Positions 34,362-45,828 of a stretch of DNA of 64,000 nt are shown in pieces (position 1 is the stretch's first letter; the number at the start of each line of letters is the position of its first letter). The stretch covers positions 310,001 through 374,000 of the forward strand of contig NC_057379.1 in assembly GCF_016906535.1 (NCBI RefSeq). The letters are read 5' to 3'. Position numbers and translations under genes: made by a program. This DNA is from Rhizoctonia solani (taxonomy: Eukaryota > Basidiomycota > Agaricomycetes > Cantharellales > Ceratobasidiaceae). Under the pieces are notes generated by a model. The model saw only the letters and a list, made by a program, of their open reading frames with translations, was not told the origin of the DNA and did not search any database.

Positions 34362-35458
34362 CTATAAAATTCAATATCAGTCTGGAAAACCGCAGTTTGC
34401 GCAGCCAGTAGGCTTGGGGGTGTACCTCAGAGATGGTGGTTGATGGTTGTGAATGGTCCAGCTAAACACGTAAACAAGGGTAAATAGAATTATATAAACA
34501 TGGCCTCAGATCTTGTATCGCCTGATATAGGAATGGTACTGACACAATGAGAGTCTGAATCAATGAATCTGCATCCTCAGCCCATTCTTACGTGCCGTTG
34601 GGCTGTGATCTCTACGTTTTGGATGTGGATGCGTGGCAAAGCCCGGGTGCCATGACGTATTTTCTACACTTTTGGGGTTCGCCGTGGCAGATCTAATCAA
34701 AAGCATCCAACATTGATGCAGCGGGCTGTAGTTGATCTTGGATGAACTTGACCCATCCAGACAGGAGGTTTTATTGCACAAGACTCATACCAATATAACT
34801 TGGCTCCTTGCCTACAACTATACCGAACGCCCGCAAAAGGTCCTCCTTCCACTACTGAGGAACGGTGAATACTCCATTCTGCGTACATGTAAGCACAACG
34901 GTCGGCCATATTTTATATCATGGTGGCTCAAGATAAACCTTTGAATAGGTACTTAGGCTCAGATCCAGGTTATTTTGTCTTTTTGGAATCGGGTCTCAAT
35001 TTAATTAAATCGCCTTTCTTTCGGTTAAGCTCATGATGCTATCGCATACTGCGGAAAGTGCAACAAGATGGTACGAGTGATATGTTCTTCACAGAATAAA
35101 ATTAGCAGTATGTATCGTGCTCTCTCCCAGATTTAATCTACTAACAAGCTCATGTCAAGTGAGCTCTGCCAACAACCGCTGCAACACAAGTAGAGGCCAC
35201 TCTCAGACTCTCATGCTCGGACCTGGGAGTGATCCATTAGTTTATGTAGGGCGGACAGGATCAAGCCATATCCACTTGTGCAAATAACTTATGTTGGTGG
35301 GCATATCATCAGCGAATTAATGCGGCACTGCTTGGTGCAATAGACACCCGACTGCACTCAGTCGGTCGCGAAGTTCAGAACGAAACCATCCGCAAACATT
35401 CAAATATTTGAAACTTATCGGAGGCTTCCTTTTGCTTGCTAACCCTATCTATCGATAG

Positions 35459-35491
<33 letters not shown>

Positions 35492-35745
35492 CGAACAAGC
35501 ATAATGCATTGATCACATATATGCGTGGGCACCACACAGGCTCGACAACACCATAATAAATGAATACCAAATTCAACATCACGTGGATCTCGGCCAAGGA
35601 CTAGCCCCTGTACCTATCATAAGCGAGCTCTGGTTTACACATAGAAAATTTAGAGTAACACGCTTGAGACTCTTCTCTGAACATAATGCTAGGTCAATTG
35701 TATAACAAGATGACAGTCTGGGTATATAATGTCAATGGTACATGG
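34362..35745. other. Intergenic stretch between the two MGCIPS genes
   Basis: No gene is recognised. It contains the 29-base A tract at 35461-35489, listed separately. Confidence 0.5.
35461..35489 (+). repeat. Poly(A) tract, 29 bases
   Basis: An uninterrupted A run is preceded by the palindrome ATCTATCGATAGAT. It could be the tail of a retroposed sequence or simple slippage. No coding remnant of a retroelement is seen before it. Confidence 0.8.
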
Positions 35746-36165
35746 CTAGTGATACACGGGCTGAACAAAGAACAACAACAAAATCACTCGCTTCCAGCAT
35801 CCCCACGACCACTGCCTCCAGCACCTGTCCCATCGTCCGCAGTAACAGCAGCTCCTATTGCTGTGCTTCCTGTCACAGTCGAAGTCGTCGCCCTCCTGAT
35901 GAGCTTGTCCCTGCTCTGCCTTTCGACGCTTAAACGATTCGTTTGATGGCCTACGTGCAATACAATCGACCCGAGGGGGTTTCGGCACGCCTACCGTAGG
36001 AGAGGCAGCACCATTAGGTACTTTCGTCTCGACTGAAGTTGGGCTATATGGGCGTTCGTTGGGGAAGTGCTCCAGACTTGATCCGCGGGTCATAGTACGC
36101 GCGACGATCCTCATGTTGGGTTTGGGCTCGACGTCCATAGAGGATCGGCTAGGAATACATCCCAT
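35746..36165 (-). CDS. Small dual-acylated-like protein, MGCIPS type, copy 2
   Basis: From ATG 36165 the product starts MGCIPSRSS, the same six residues as the neighbour at 34361, then a Pro/Ser/Arg-rich body. In the direct frame the end is Cys/Trp-rich and unlike copy 1. In the frame shifted by one base it becomes Gly/Ala/Thr-rich, as in copy 1, and stops at 35784. An unseen small intron or a frameshift near 35920 is therefore likely. The Gly2-Cys3 pair predicts myristoylation and palmitoylation. An ATG further upstream in the same frame (36201) is less likely because it would bury that signal. Confidence 0.55.
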   Translation of the reverse strand: MGCIPSRSSMDVEPKPNMRIVARTMTRGSSLEHFPNERPYSPTSVETKVPNGAASPTVGVPKPPRVDCIARRPSNESFKRRKAEQGQAHQEGDDFDCDRKHSNRSCCYCGRWDRCWRQWSWGCWKRVILLLFFVQPVYH

Positions 36166-38405
36166 GGCAGATTGGTGATAATCTAGGTGACGACGTAGCA
36201 TTAGTATAGCTGTTCAAATTTCTGTGCTCATCCGACTTACAATGAAAGGAGGGGGTATAAGGTGAAGGAGAAATGATGGGTCTGGGATCCCAGCCTTGGA
36301 TTATATAGCCTATCACGCAGCTCAAGACTGCGTTGACGAATGATACACAGTGGCAGGGTGGAAATATGCTTCGAATTGGACGCGTACCGAATAATTTGTG
36401 TACCTAGCGGAATGTTCCCAAGGAGGTAAGTTGTCCCTGAGCCACATTGCGCCCCGATCTGATGGTGCCAACACTGTGTACATTTGGAGTGTCGTCTTGA
36501 CATGTGGCGGGCGTCCGTCGTTGTTTATCGCATTGATGATCCAGCCCATAACATGGACAGAATTTTACCGAGTAGAACGCTTGTCAATCTAGGATAGATT
36601 TAAGTTGTCTAAAAAATGTGATGAGGATATTTTCGGCTGACACACTTCCCTTATCGCATGAGTTATCGCTGAAGACTTAATAAGCTGTAACTCAACGATG
36701 ATTATTTAATTTGATACCGGACATTCGGGGTGTTGGCAGTTCCGCCTATAGCCCATCGCCGAGCGGTTTCAACGTAAACTCCAACAACAAACTTCCACGG
36801 GATAAAGACAACACGTGAGTCAAGCCGCGCAGTACGTCCCAAGAATCTTTGGTTCGCCCAGATAAGTCATTGAGATCAGTTAAACTGTCGAGATTTTGTT
36901 TTTAAAGCTATAGTTCACCAAGAACATGGATAATCCAGCCACCTGGTATATCGAATATGATTCCTCCATTCCCTAATCCGATCACCTGTTGAATACAAGT
37001 CTAGGGAGTCGAAGAGTATAATTAAATGTCGAAGATAACCCATCTTATAAAGTTAAGTGCGGGTCTTAGCGTGGTGGATATCGCCTCAGGTTGTACTATG
37101 CGAAATTCACCTGAGCTCACGAGCTCGAGAAGTGTAGATGAGATTATTATGAGTCTCTTATTTAAGCTTCTCGAGCATTTGGGGCTCACGAGTTCCCGTG
37201 GATTTCACGGAGCAGACCTGGAGGTGATGTGCATTTACTAGGCCGGGTAGTACGAGCTCCCGTCTGGTGGCCACGTTGTTGCACAACCCGTGTAGTCGGT
37301 AGACAATGCTATCCGCCGTCGCCCAAATCACCAGTTATGGCGGGGCTTCGCGCATGCACACTCCCTTCGGGTGAACGATATTTCTTTAACCCCATCCGCC
37401 ACTCGCTCTTGTGATGCATTCAAGTTAACGTAGATCCGTCCACACGACCAGTCGTTTCATGAGACCTCTGGTGGCTCCCCACGCTACCGCGCAACTACAA
37501 ACCAGAAGGATATGGGAGAGAAAGATGGCATTGAAACTATCGGGAAAGTACAGGGCGTCAGGACCCAAGGAGGCTAAATTCGAAATTGATGAGAGCGAAT
37601 CCCAGCTGACAAGCTATATGCATTATAGTGTTCAGCCCCGTGGCGGCCATTTGCAGTATACTAGTCATTAATCAAACACGTCGAGCGTATTACCCGACTC
37701 TCTTACATCTCAGTTGTCATGTCTGTGAGCTACAGGTTGTTTATCGGTAATGAGCCCTAACAAGCGGCTTCAATAGGTAATTAACTGCGCCCATTGATGG
37801 GACGGCTCGAAGGCGAATTTCGCTCATGACGATCCCCCATACTTGTTCTTTCTCTATACTGTGTTCAGCCAATATGTCGTTGAGTTTGAGCCTATCAAAA
37901 ACTTTGTCAAATGTTCCGTATACTGGGTTTATGTCGTTGATATCCCTGTCCCTTGCCAATCTATTCAATTGAATCCTTGGAGCACAGGTTCTGAAGCATA
38001 GACTCTCAACTCGAACATGCGGTTTTATGTATCTCTCCCGACCGACCCAGCAAAGATATCATGGCGGAATATATTCAAAGAGGACCGAGGGAAGTATATG
38101 CGAGTCCGTTGCTGGGTATCATACAAGCGTATTATCGGACACAGTCGATATCTCGCAATGGTTCTACGTATGCGGCTCAGGTAAGCAGATTCCAGCCCAC
38201 GTGATGTCGCGTAAGTGGCTGTGCATTTCGAGCTTAATTTGTTCAACAAGCGCGTCTGTTGTTTCTCACCCACCCACCTCTATCCCGTAGCCGGCGCCAC
38301 CGCCCCTTGCACATCCAACCCGTACATAATTACAGAGCGCTCCTTCCGTCGTCAAACAACCCACCTGTACCGAGTTTTAGCCCTTACTGTCGCCAGACTG
38401 CAGCA
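36166..38405. other. Gene-poor stretch
   Basis: About 2.2 kb without a gene I can support. A 75-codon frame at 37741-37968 (minus) has protein-like composition but no ATG start, no splice partner and no family match. The end of the stretch is CT-rich and is the likely promoter of the gene at 38406. Confidence 0.45.
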
Positions 38406-39534
38406 ATGGCCTTGGTCGATCATTCATTCAACATGAACATGGACGTCACTGCTCCTCCAACGCCGGACCAAGAGCGTTCCTTCAGCCAGGTTCTGAAGCG
38501 TTCTGCATCCACAGCATCTCTCCTTTCACCACCTGCCAGTGTGCGCAAGCCCAGTGCAAAGCGACTACGAACTCAGTTCTCGGCTCTCAACCCCGACGAG
38601 TCTATTCATAGCGACTACATCGGCAGGAAACAACACTCGAACAAGCGTTCCAAAGGAAAGGGGACCAAGGGCAAGGCCGTGCCCCTGCGGCCAGCTGTGA
38701 CTATGCCGACTACTCAACAGGATTTCAGCTTTGTTCTCAAGTTGAACGGGGGCCACGAGGCAAAGGCTGAACCCGAACCTGAACTTCCACCTCGGCCGGT
38801 GACTCCTCCTCCCAGGCTATCCACTCCTGTATTCGCATGCCCCCAGACACCGCCTCGGACCAAGCCTCAACGATCAAGCCGTGTCTTCCGAGAAGGTCCT
38901 TTGCGTGATTCGCCGAACAACCCATTCCTTGTTGAAACTCTCGAGCCCCCCGCCTTGCTTCGCCCTCGCCCCAAGCGCAGCGCCACCGACTTTACCGAAG
39001 GGCCCACCGTAGGATACGTATTGTAAGTGTTCCTGAGCTGTCAAACGCTATCCCTTCCCGCTAACACTTCCTTATAGCCGTGGCGTCCCGACTGTCTTTG
39101 CTAATCCCTATGCAAGCCAACATCCCCCGTCACCCACCAAGGACAAGGATCATCCGTCGTTCTTGCCCATTGAACATCCCGACTTTTCACCGTGCGAACT
39201 CGCTCGTCCACGACTCTTGTTCCCCGAGGCACATGGCTTTGCGAGGGAAGGTTCACCCTGCCCTTGTATTCCCTCAACCCCCAAGCGTGGTCGGTCTCGC
39301 GCACCCAGGACTCCCGTCAGGAGAGTCCAACGTAGCACCAACTCGGTCGATTTCCCTCAGCCGGTCATGATGGAACCAGAGCAAGCCTGTGGTCCCAAGA
39401 CACCCGAGCCCAAGACCCCTCAGATGCGCACTCGCATGAGGAGCGGAACAGCTGCGTCGACCGCCGCCGTTGTCGCTGAAACTCGTGTCATGAGGACTCG
39501 ATCCAAAACCGCCGCACAGGTCAAGGTTGCTTGA
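38406..39534 (+). CDS. Basic proline-rich protein with many CDK-type sites, probably nuclear
   Basis: Two exons (38406-39023 and about 39078-39534) join through a 54-bp intron to give roughly 360 residues. The product is largely disordered. It carries many Ser/Thr-Pro sites, several with a following basic residue (TPPRTKPQR, TPKRGR, TPVRR), and basic clusters such as KPSAKRLR and KRSKGKGTKGK that look like nuclear import signals. A conserved-looking block crosses the splice site (EGPTVGYVFRGVPTVFANPY). Together these suggest a cell-cycle-controlled nuclear protein, but no named family is recognised. The long CT/T-rich 3' region and the CT-rich 5' leader suggest strong expression. ATG 38406 is chosen because the upstream part of the frame is unlike the rest. 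Confidence 0.72.
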
Positions 39535-40420
39535 GCCTTCCTCTTCCGGTATCATTCCTTTTCTTTGATTTCGTACATTTACTCGTAGTGTTTATTCCTT
39601 CTACTTCTTGCACATTCTTTCTTTTCTCGATTTGTTTGCTCTGACGACGTGTCACGATTACTCGGTGTTGCTTTTTCTCCTATTGGCCAGTTTGCTACAT
39701 CCCCCCCTCGATTATAAACCCGCCTGGCTATGCACGGTCTCCTAATGACCTTGGTGCATATATCCGCTCTTTTTCTCATTTCCCCTTTTGTTCTTGTCAA
39801 TGATTTGTTTTCTTGGATCGCACCATGTTCTGCGCTCTTTACCCATGTACTTACATTCTACTTTTGCTTTCTTTTTTTATGATGAGTTATTCCTTTGGCT
39901 TGGTTTGGTCTTTTTTGCTGGGGAATTTTCAACTCTACTATTTGTTTGCTTTACGAATGAAACGTGATTGTGGATGACTCGTTATGTTTGTTTGACATTA
40001 TGATGATGGCTTTTACTTCCCCTGCTTTCCTAGATTGTGCGAGTCCATGGCCACCTGTGATTGAGCCACCCGAATCAATGGGCCGTGCGGGACAGAAGTT
40101 TCGGTCCGGATTAGTCAGAACTGCATCGCTTAATGGTTGTTGGCATATTCACATCTTTTGACAATGTATGCGCCATGTTGCCCCAAGTCTCAGCATGTGC
40201 GTTCATCATTATTTGCTAGGAAATCATTGTTCTTACTAATTTCGAGATAGAGCTCTTTGCTTTGTCTCTGCAGATTTTGACAGAATCGAATCCAACATTC
40301 TCAACTTTTGACCTCTTTTGAAATCGCGATAGTCTCCTAATTTTTGTGGTATGCTGAGTATTTGCCATATTGTTAAATGATATTGTTATGGAAGGTATAC
40401 ACCAAGAATCAACATTATCC
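39535..40420. other. Intergenic stretch, T-rich 3' flank
   Basis: T-rich sequence after the gene at 38406 with no further gene seen. It lies between convergent genes. Confidence 0.5.
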
Positions 40421-41649
40421 TTAAAACAGCTCCTTTAGCAAACTATGCTTCTTGATCTCGTCTATGTCTTCACTTTGGGCAACCTTAATAAGAGCGATCC
40501 CAGCTGAAGCAAGACTCCTCTGAGACTGCTCGTCCTGGCCGACTACCCAGGGCATAATAAAGCTATGCCCTATTATCGCCACACCCGTCGACCGTGCCGC
40601 CCTCACAGGATTCAACGCACGATGTTTCCGATACGAGGAATGCAAAGATTGGATGTAAGGGTGGTGGCCTTGGGGATAACGTTGATGCACAACGGACATG
40701 GCCACGCCAACCGCTTCGCCAAGGTCGAATTCAGGAGGTCCTAATCTCGACATTTCCCAGTCGGTAAGATGGATTCTCAACGGCTGCGTTTCCGAGGGCA
40801 ATGTAACCAGAATATTACCTATCCAAAAAAAAGGGAGGAGGAGGGGTCAATTTTGTTTAAATCGACGGTACCAAAACGAGGAACGTACCCGGCCAACTGT
40901 CGCCCCATATTAATGTATCTTCAGCCGCCGCGCTCTCTTCCAAATCCCGAGACAAGGCATCCTCGATCCATTGTTCTTTCAACCCCAGCTTGTCCAACGT
41001 CTCGTGCGCAAACGCGTGCTGTATCGACAAACACCTTTTCGCGACGTCGTTCTGGGAAATGAGCGCGCGGAGGGGTGCTTGTTCGGGGGCACTCGTCCAG
41101 GTATGTAGTCGTCCGAGAAAATCACCCAGAGCCGAGCCGATGTCGTGACTCAACTGGCGATAATCAAGGGTTCCCGCGTCGAATCCTTCTTGGAGGATTG
41201 TTTGGAGCGGGATCGGCGAGCCTAGGTCGACCATGAAGGTCGTATGAGTCTCCGGGTCGTAATATAATGGACGAGGAGGCCGGACGATACTCTCAGGACC
41301 ACAGAGTTCGGACTCCGTAATAACCGAAAGCATCTTGTATTCGAATTCCTGTTTAATGCATATATATAAGTCAAGAATATAAACCAGGGCTTTTGAAGCA
41401 TACATTGCGCTGCGCGCTGACTTCTGATGTTTTGAGACCAGGATCATAAAATGTTGCAGACACCTGCGTCTCGGCGTGTTTCAGGACGATGGTTTTGTCC
41501 CCAGACGCAAGGGGCGTCTTGAGCGTCGCGCGGAATGTATAAGCCGAGTTTCCGCCTGTAAGTAGTGTGGCGTCGGTCGCGGGGAAAGGTGTCGTGTTGA
41601 GATAGGCCAACACGCCTTTGGCAGTTCTGAGGTCGTAGGAAGTAGTCAT
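40421..41649 (-). CDS. APH-fold phosphotransferase-like protein, copy 1
   Basis: Aminoglycoside-phosphotransferase-fold proteins phosphorylate small molecules or act as kinase-like enzymes; in fungi the substrates are mostly unknown. Three exons are supported. The first, from ATG 41649, gives LLTGGNSAYTFRATL and TIVLKHAE, with the ATP-binding Lys. The second gives YYDPETHTTFMVDLG, IGSALGDFLGRLHTW and LIWGDSWPG. Across a GTACGT...TAG intron this becomes WGDSWPGNIL, the catalytic loop (HGDxxPxN in the family). The third has LTDWEMSRLGPPEFDLGE, the Mg-binding Asp segment, and runs to 40421. All key Asp and Asn residues are present. Two paralogues lie at 44573-45828 and 47055-48256. It starts divergently from the glycosyltransferase gene at 42317. 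Confidence 0.8.
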
Positions 41650-42316
41650 GAGAGGAAGGAGGAGGGGATGTGTGATAGCTATAGAGAATTATTCAAGCTT
41701 TGGGAACCCGTTATATATCGTTCTGTGTCCTACCGGGTACAGTGAGTCACGCATTCGCAGTGCCTTTGGAGCACTTGTTTTTGGCTTGCGCGGATCCGCA
41801 TCGCGGAGGTTAGATCAAAACTGCCCAGTGTAGAAGGCGATCACGTGTTAATCCATGCTTCTTTCACTGATTCTACCAGATTGTTATCCCCGCATCTATT
41901 CCGGTCTGAGACTCTGAAAGCGGTTGGGGTCTCCAATATCACCGATTCGTGTGCTCTCCAGTGCAAAAATGGATCCTGTGCAGTGCCTTACGAAGTAGGT
42001 TGCGAGCTGCGAAGACATCGGCGAGGATGAAGTTGAGAAACCGATCAAGGGTTTATGGCTCCACTTGCGGCCAAGACTCGGTTCGCGTTGGCGCATACAA
42101 TATCTTAACATAGCCCAGCGCGGGAGATAGATCAAATATACAGGATACTGCGAAAAGCGCAGGTACCGGAACTAGTACGTAGTTACTCTGTCAATCAAGT
42201 GCAACGTGTATATGCCAATCTCGGATATTGGTCAGGAGGCAGCAGTGACGTGCGCGGATACGCCAGGTTGAATATAAATGCCGTTCCCATTCACTTTTCA
42301 AGCATCAACTCGCAAT
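41650..42316. other. Divergent promoter region, APH copy 1 and glycosyltransferase
   Basis: About 670 bp shared between two divergent starts, with a TATA-like AATATAAA near 42270 on the glycosyltransferase side. No further gene is seen. Confidence 0.5.
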
Positions 42317-44247
42317 ATGACCTCTGAACCATTGAAGCACGTCGTATTCGTTCCCGGTCCCTCTTGGGGTGAGTAACGATGTTAGATACCAACGATATGG
42401 TGATTCAGAGAGCAAACCTAGGCCACCTGCGTCCTGCTTTGAAGACCTCACTCCGGATGGTCGAGAAATTTCCATATCTATTCATTTGTTCGTTCAGGAG
42501 TGCCCCATTATTTCTCTCCCAAGTTGCTAATCTCTCCGGTAGCTTTGTTCGTGTATGGCAAGGAAGTACCAAGAGCTATAAACTATCTTGAAGCCCAACC
42601 TTCGACATGTTCGCATCGAGTTAAAGTTGTTGAGACTACTTTGGGTGGCGAGGAGCCGCCAGTCATCTCTCTTACCAACATACTCGACCTCTATCTCTAC
42701 CTAGAAAAATCTTTCGAGCTATGGATAACTCAAGAGCTACAGCGCTCGGTCGATATTCCGATTGACAACCAATTTGTCGGCCAACCGAGTTGGATCATAG
42801 AAGACCAACAAAATGGAGGTGTATCTCTAGCATCCAAGCATATCCATAATCTCTCGGTAGTATCGTGGTGGTCGACGACGGCAGTATCGCTAATTGTGTA
42901 AGTGCACGTCTCTCCTCTTGTTCCACCTCCTTCTCACTTGAACCTCAGCCGACACGGGAACAAAGAGAATGGTCATGGTGGAAGAGTGCTTGAGGCTATT
43001 ACTCAAAAGCAAGATTATTCATTTGATAAAACTGGTGAAATGTACTTGCAGGTAACACTATCTTCACACTGCTCTGATTTTTGAAGTTCAGTTTACTCAA
43101 CTATTAGTTTTACAGGAAGTCACCGATCGGCTAGTAGATATGCCGGGTATTCCGATTCACCATGAGTGGGAGGCTATCCCTCAGTATATCCCTTCTATTC
43201 TATCGGTTTGCGCGCTTTTGAATGGTCGTTGGACAAACATGATAAAAAACGTTGATATGGTTATCTGTTGTGCAACAGTCGAAATAGTACGTCAATGACC
43301 TATTATCAGTTATCACGGCTCTATTGAACGTCACACAAATACGTTTTTGTAGGCACCCATCTCTGCCGCTGCTCTCTCCGGAGCATTCGATAAACCCATG
43401 ACGCCATTCTTTATCGGACCCTCCGTAGATCTAAAGACTGCACCAAATCGTACCGATTCCGATTCCACGATTATGCAGTTCCTAGACAAGGCATACACGG
43501 AAAAAGGACCTCATTCGGTGATCTATGTTGCTTTTGGAACTTTCTTTTTCCCTCCTCCAGGCTCGATAACTCACCTTACAACAATCCTTGACGAAATCAC
43601 GCGCTTTGGGTTGCGGTTCGTTTTGGCACTCTCAAACCGGAGCGCTATACTCGATGAATCTTGGATGAATGCGCATGTCCAAGCTGGGAATGCGATATTC
43701 CCATCCTGGGCGAACCAAACGGCAGTTCTTGACCACCCTGTACGCTTCGATTTATTTCGTTTATTCGCGCAGTATTAATCATGGGTTCAGTCGATCCATT
43801 ATTTCTTATCACACGGTGGATGGAATTCATCTACCGAGGCACTCGTACGAGGCGTACCGATCATATTTTGGCCGTTTGCTGTGAGTTACGGGTTCGAGCA
43901 CATGATATCACAGGGTCCTGACTACCCCCGGATGTCAGTCTGATCAGCCCACAAACGCGGTGCAGATAGCCACCTTGCACGACTGCGGATTCGAGCTTTT
44001 GCAAGTTCGCACTGGCCCCGCCAGATCCAAAGCCTACCAAAACGGTCGAGAGGTCGAGATAGTGGGGACGGACGACGCCGTGGGTAAAGAGATTATAGAG
44101 ATACTGCAGCTTAGCAAGGGGCCTATGGGCGAGCATCAGCGGAGAAATGCCAGGTTATTGGGTCGGGTCATTGCCGATTCTCTCGAACGAGGTGGGAGTG
44201 GGGATTTGAATCTAGAGAAACTCGGCAGAGCCTTGGGTTTAGTATGA
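42317..44247 (+). CDS. UDP-glycosyltransferase (GT1 family)
   Basis: Such enzymes move a sugar from a UDP-sugar to a small acceptor. ATG 42317 opens MTSEPLKHVVFVPGPSW, and across a GTGAGT intron GHLRPAL completes the usual N-terminal glycine-histidine turn. Later exons give PSWIIEDQQNGG, VICCATVEI and PFFIGPSVDLK. SVIYVAFGTFFFPPP is the typical strand before the donor site, followed by NAIFPSWANQTAVLDHP. The nucleotide-binding signature HGGWNSSTEALVRGVPIIFW is present around 43820-43880, in an exon that opens after an intron near 43750. The C-terminal exon has DQPTNAVQ and runs to 44247. About eight exons are required. The acceptor is unknown. The neighbouring APH-like genes may act on related small molecules, which is only an inference. 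Confidence 0.82.
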
Positions 44248-44572
44248 TGGAAGCTAGACACCACCATGTACCCTATTCAGGGCCTGTAGCAATAATTTCT
44301 TGTTATTCGGACCCGTAATTCCAACTGAGCTCGGGTCGAAGAATAAACTTGTATATACTTGCTGCATGCGAAGATGTCTATAAAAGGCTACATTAATGGA
44401 AATTGGTTAAACCTCGAACGAGTGTTCGAGTGCAGCCGATTAGTCTTCCTTTACATGAATTGTTGTGCTCCTAATTTTTCACTAAATACATGCCTTAATG
44501 ATTTAATGCAACGTGAGGTCCATCACACGAACGTACTATTCATTATTAGTACATAAGATCGTTGTACTTAAA
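44248..44572. other. Intergenic stretch between convergent genes
   Basis: About 325 bp of AT-rich sequence with no feature seen. Confidence 0.45.
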
Positions 44573-45828
44573 TCATATATGCTGTTCGTCGCGAGGTGAG
44601 AACAAATGCTGTAAAATAGGACTAGATCTCAATGAATCCCTATCATATTTGAACGAGTACTCTAAAAGTTCTAGTCCCGCTACGGCTATCTTCCTGAGTT
44701 GTGCTTCATCTTTGTTCTTGGCCCACGGGAAAAGGGGCCCAATGCCCATGAGGCAGGTCCCAGTTGTAGCTCCGATCCGCCCAGGATCCAAGGTGCGATG
44801 ACGTCTATAGGCCCGATGCAAAGCCGGAATGAATGGATAGCCCATGTTAGGATAGTAAAGAAGTTCGAATGATGCAGCACTCGCAGTCAGTTCCCCCATA
44901 TCAACTTCGGGTTCACTAAATCGAGCAACTTCCAGATCGGTAAGGTAAATACGCATGTTTTGCCCTTCAGATGGCGGGGATACCAAGGTATTATCTGGAC
45001 GTATATGTAAAGTTTAGTATATGGATTCTACGGATGTAGGAACTATATTTTCAGGTATACTCACGCAATGAACAGTCCCCCATTACCAGCACACAGTCAC
45101 TCCGAGTGACTGAAGCTTCTTGACACTCCCTTGCAATGAGCATGTCCGTCCAGGCTTCATGTAGTTTAAGTCAATCCGCGGAGAGTGTAATGAAAGAACT
45201 GAATACGGCCACTACCTTTTGATTCCAGTCCGGTTTCTTCGCAAAATAGGGGCGAAGTGTTTCCTGTTCAGCACGGGTAGACCAATTATGGAGACGCCCT
45301 ATAAAATCCCCTATGGCTTCCCCAATATCCGAGGCCAGTTTCGATGTTTCGGATTCGGGAGACCCATTGTTTTCAAAGCCTCTCTCAAGTACCTGGGCGA
45401 GGGGGATTGGGGAGCCAAGATCATACATGAAGATGGTATGCGTTCTTTGGTCATATTCAATCGGTCTGGGGACTTGAACTGTACTCTCCGAATCGAAAAG
45501 TCCTGATGTAGCTATAGCTGAGAGAACTATGTACTCGTGATCCTAAAAATGTTTTAAACAGGTTTCACTTAAACCGATATGCAAGTAAATAAATGCAAGA
45601 TCCGCATACCGCGCGGTCAAGATCCGCCTCCATCCCTTCAATTCGAGCAGCAACGCTCTTGAAATGCTTCAATACTACGATCTTCTCACCAGTGTTTAGA
45701 GGGTTCTCAAGAATAATACGATAGGTAAAAGCTGATGAACCACCTGAAAGAGACTGAACATCGCTAGCAGAGAAGCGAGTACCGTTGAGGTATTCAAAGA
45801 TGCCTTCAGAGGACTTGAGATTATACAT
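44573..45828 (-). pseudogene. APH-fold protein, copy 2, broken by an in-frame TGA
   Basis: A close paralogue of the gene at 47055-48256. Exon 1, from ATG 45828, has SLSGGSSAFTYRIIL and KIVVLKHFK. Exon 2 has RPIEYDQRTHTIFMYDLG and IGEAIGDFIGRLHNW and then meets TGA at 45171-45173, just after SSFITLSAD. The intact paralogue has Arg (CGG) at this point and continues in the same frame. After the stop the frame goes on with LHEAWTDMLIARECQ and VMGDCSL. Across an intron comes HNTLVSPPSEG, then YLTDLEVARFSEPEVD to 44573. All other exons, splice sites and the catalytic Asp and Asn look intact, so inactivation seems recent. A hidden intron removing the stop is possible but no good sites were seen. Confidence 0.75.

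Noticed and set aside
35461..35489. Poly(A) tract as the tail of a LINE or SINE
   Set aside because: No reverse-transcriptase remnant, Pol III promoter or target duplication could be found around it.
37741..37968. A 75-codon minus-strand frame with protein-like composition
   Set aside because: It starts with TTG, has no splice partner, no motif and no recognised family.
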